Assembly (NCBI RefSeq): GCF_007992455.1 | Contig: NZ_BKAH01000019.1 | Span: 1 to 41,047, forward strand | DNA: 41,047 nt | Direction of reading: 5' to 3' | DNA from: Microbacterium saccharophilum | Lineage (GTDB): Bacteria > Actinomycetota > Actinomycetes > Actinomycetales > Microbacteriaceae | Shown: positions 40,993 through 41,047 of the stretch, piece after piece | Layout of the letters: each line of letters begins with the position of its first letter | Numbering within the stretch: position 1 is the first letter of the stretch | The notes under the pieces: generated by a model | The model's database searches: none | Seen by the model: only the letters and a program-made list of their open reading frames with translations | What the model was told of the DNA's origin: nothing | Program-made: the position numbers and the translations under genes

Positions 40993-41047
40993 CGGGTGTT
41001 CTGCTGTGTCGCGCTGTGGCGTCCGCGGAAGAACTCACTCTGCCCAG

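Overview
The window looks like a chromosomal segment of a high-GC actinobacterium, most likely Microbacteriaceae (Microbacterium-like). The evidence is the strong G/C third-position bias in the core-like genes, frequent GTG/TTG starts, GTGA/ATGA stop-start overlaps, and many leaderless promoters in which a TANNNT-like -10 hexamer sits exactly six bases before the start codon. The genus is an inference. No rRNA, tRNA or CRISPR array was seen.

Layout: (1) 1-6.7 kb is accessory DNA: a metzincin-type metallopeptidase running off the left edge (minus strand), a 93-aa orphan resembling the GyrA coiled-coil segment, a 1191-aa Avs/STAND-like protein with a nuclease-like N-terminus, a 98-aa unknown, a 49-aa zinc-ribbon protein and a response regulator cut off in its receiver domain. 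(2) At about 6668-6674 the receiver gene is joined to a 5'-truncated gene whose full-length paralogue lies next door. (3) 6.7-15.0 kb is a homogeneous GC-rich block for envelope/exopolysaccharide: a membrane-anchored paralogue, VanZ-like protein, UDP-sugar dehydrogenase, and a three-gene operon (processive GT2 synthase, two parallel beta-helix proteins) coupled by 4-nt overlaps. (4) 15.2-16.5 kb is an intact IS3-family element with a CCCAAAA frameshift site.

(5) 16.5-22 kb is accessory again: a 128-aa unknown coupled to an OB-fold lipoprotein, a second 49-aa zinc-ribbon paralogue, a secreted HNH (DUF1524/GmrSD-C-like) nuclease with three tandem cell-surface repeats and a small downstream gene, a 171-aa unknown, and a zinc-ribbon NERD protein with a possibly damaged C-terminus. 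(6) 22-30 kb holds two giant divergent genes without signal peptides: a 917-aa protein of unknown fold with a propeller-like C-terminus, and a 1486-aa protein with a propeller-like N-terminus, a Cys-rich linker and an M6-like HExxH metallopeptidase domain. (7) 30.2-34.7 kb holds a DUF4236-TPR protein and a 1075-aa protein with a RecB-like PD-(D/E)xK core fused to a long LRV/HEAT-like array. (8) 34.9-41 kb is the end of an integrative element: a zeta-toxin-like module with an eroded P-loop, an Arg-rich repeat protein, two small unknowns, ParA, a divergent HTH protein, an excisionase-like protein, a tyrosine integrase and a tandem 12-bp repeat.

The accessory parts resemble a defence/conflict island: a STAND nuclease, a RecB-like nuclease with sensor-like repeats, a NERD protein, a toxin-like module, and secreted or stand-alone hydrolases. 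The best candidates for undescribed systems are the nuclease-LRV gene with its putative leaderless 7-codon leader ORF, the divergent propeller/metallopeptidase pair, and the Avs-like gene. All functional statements are read from motifs; no database search was possible.
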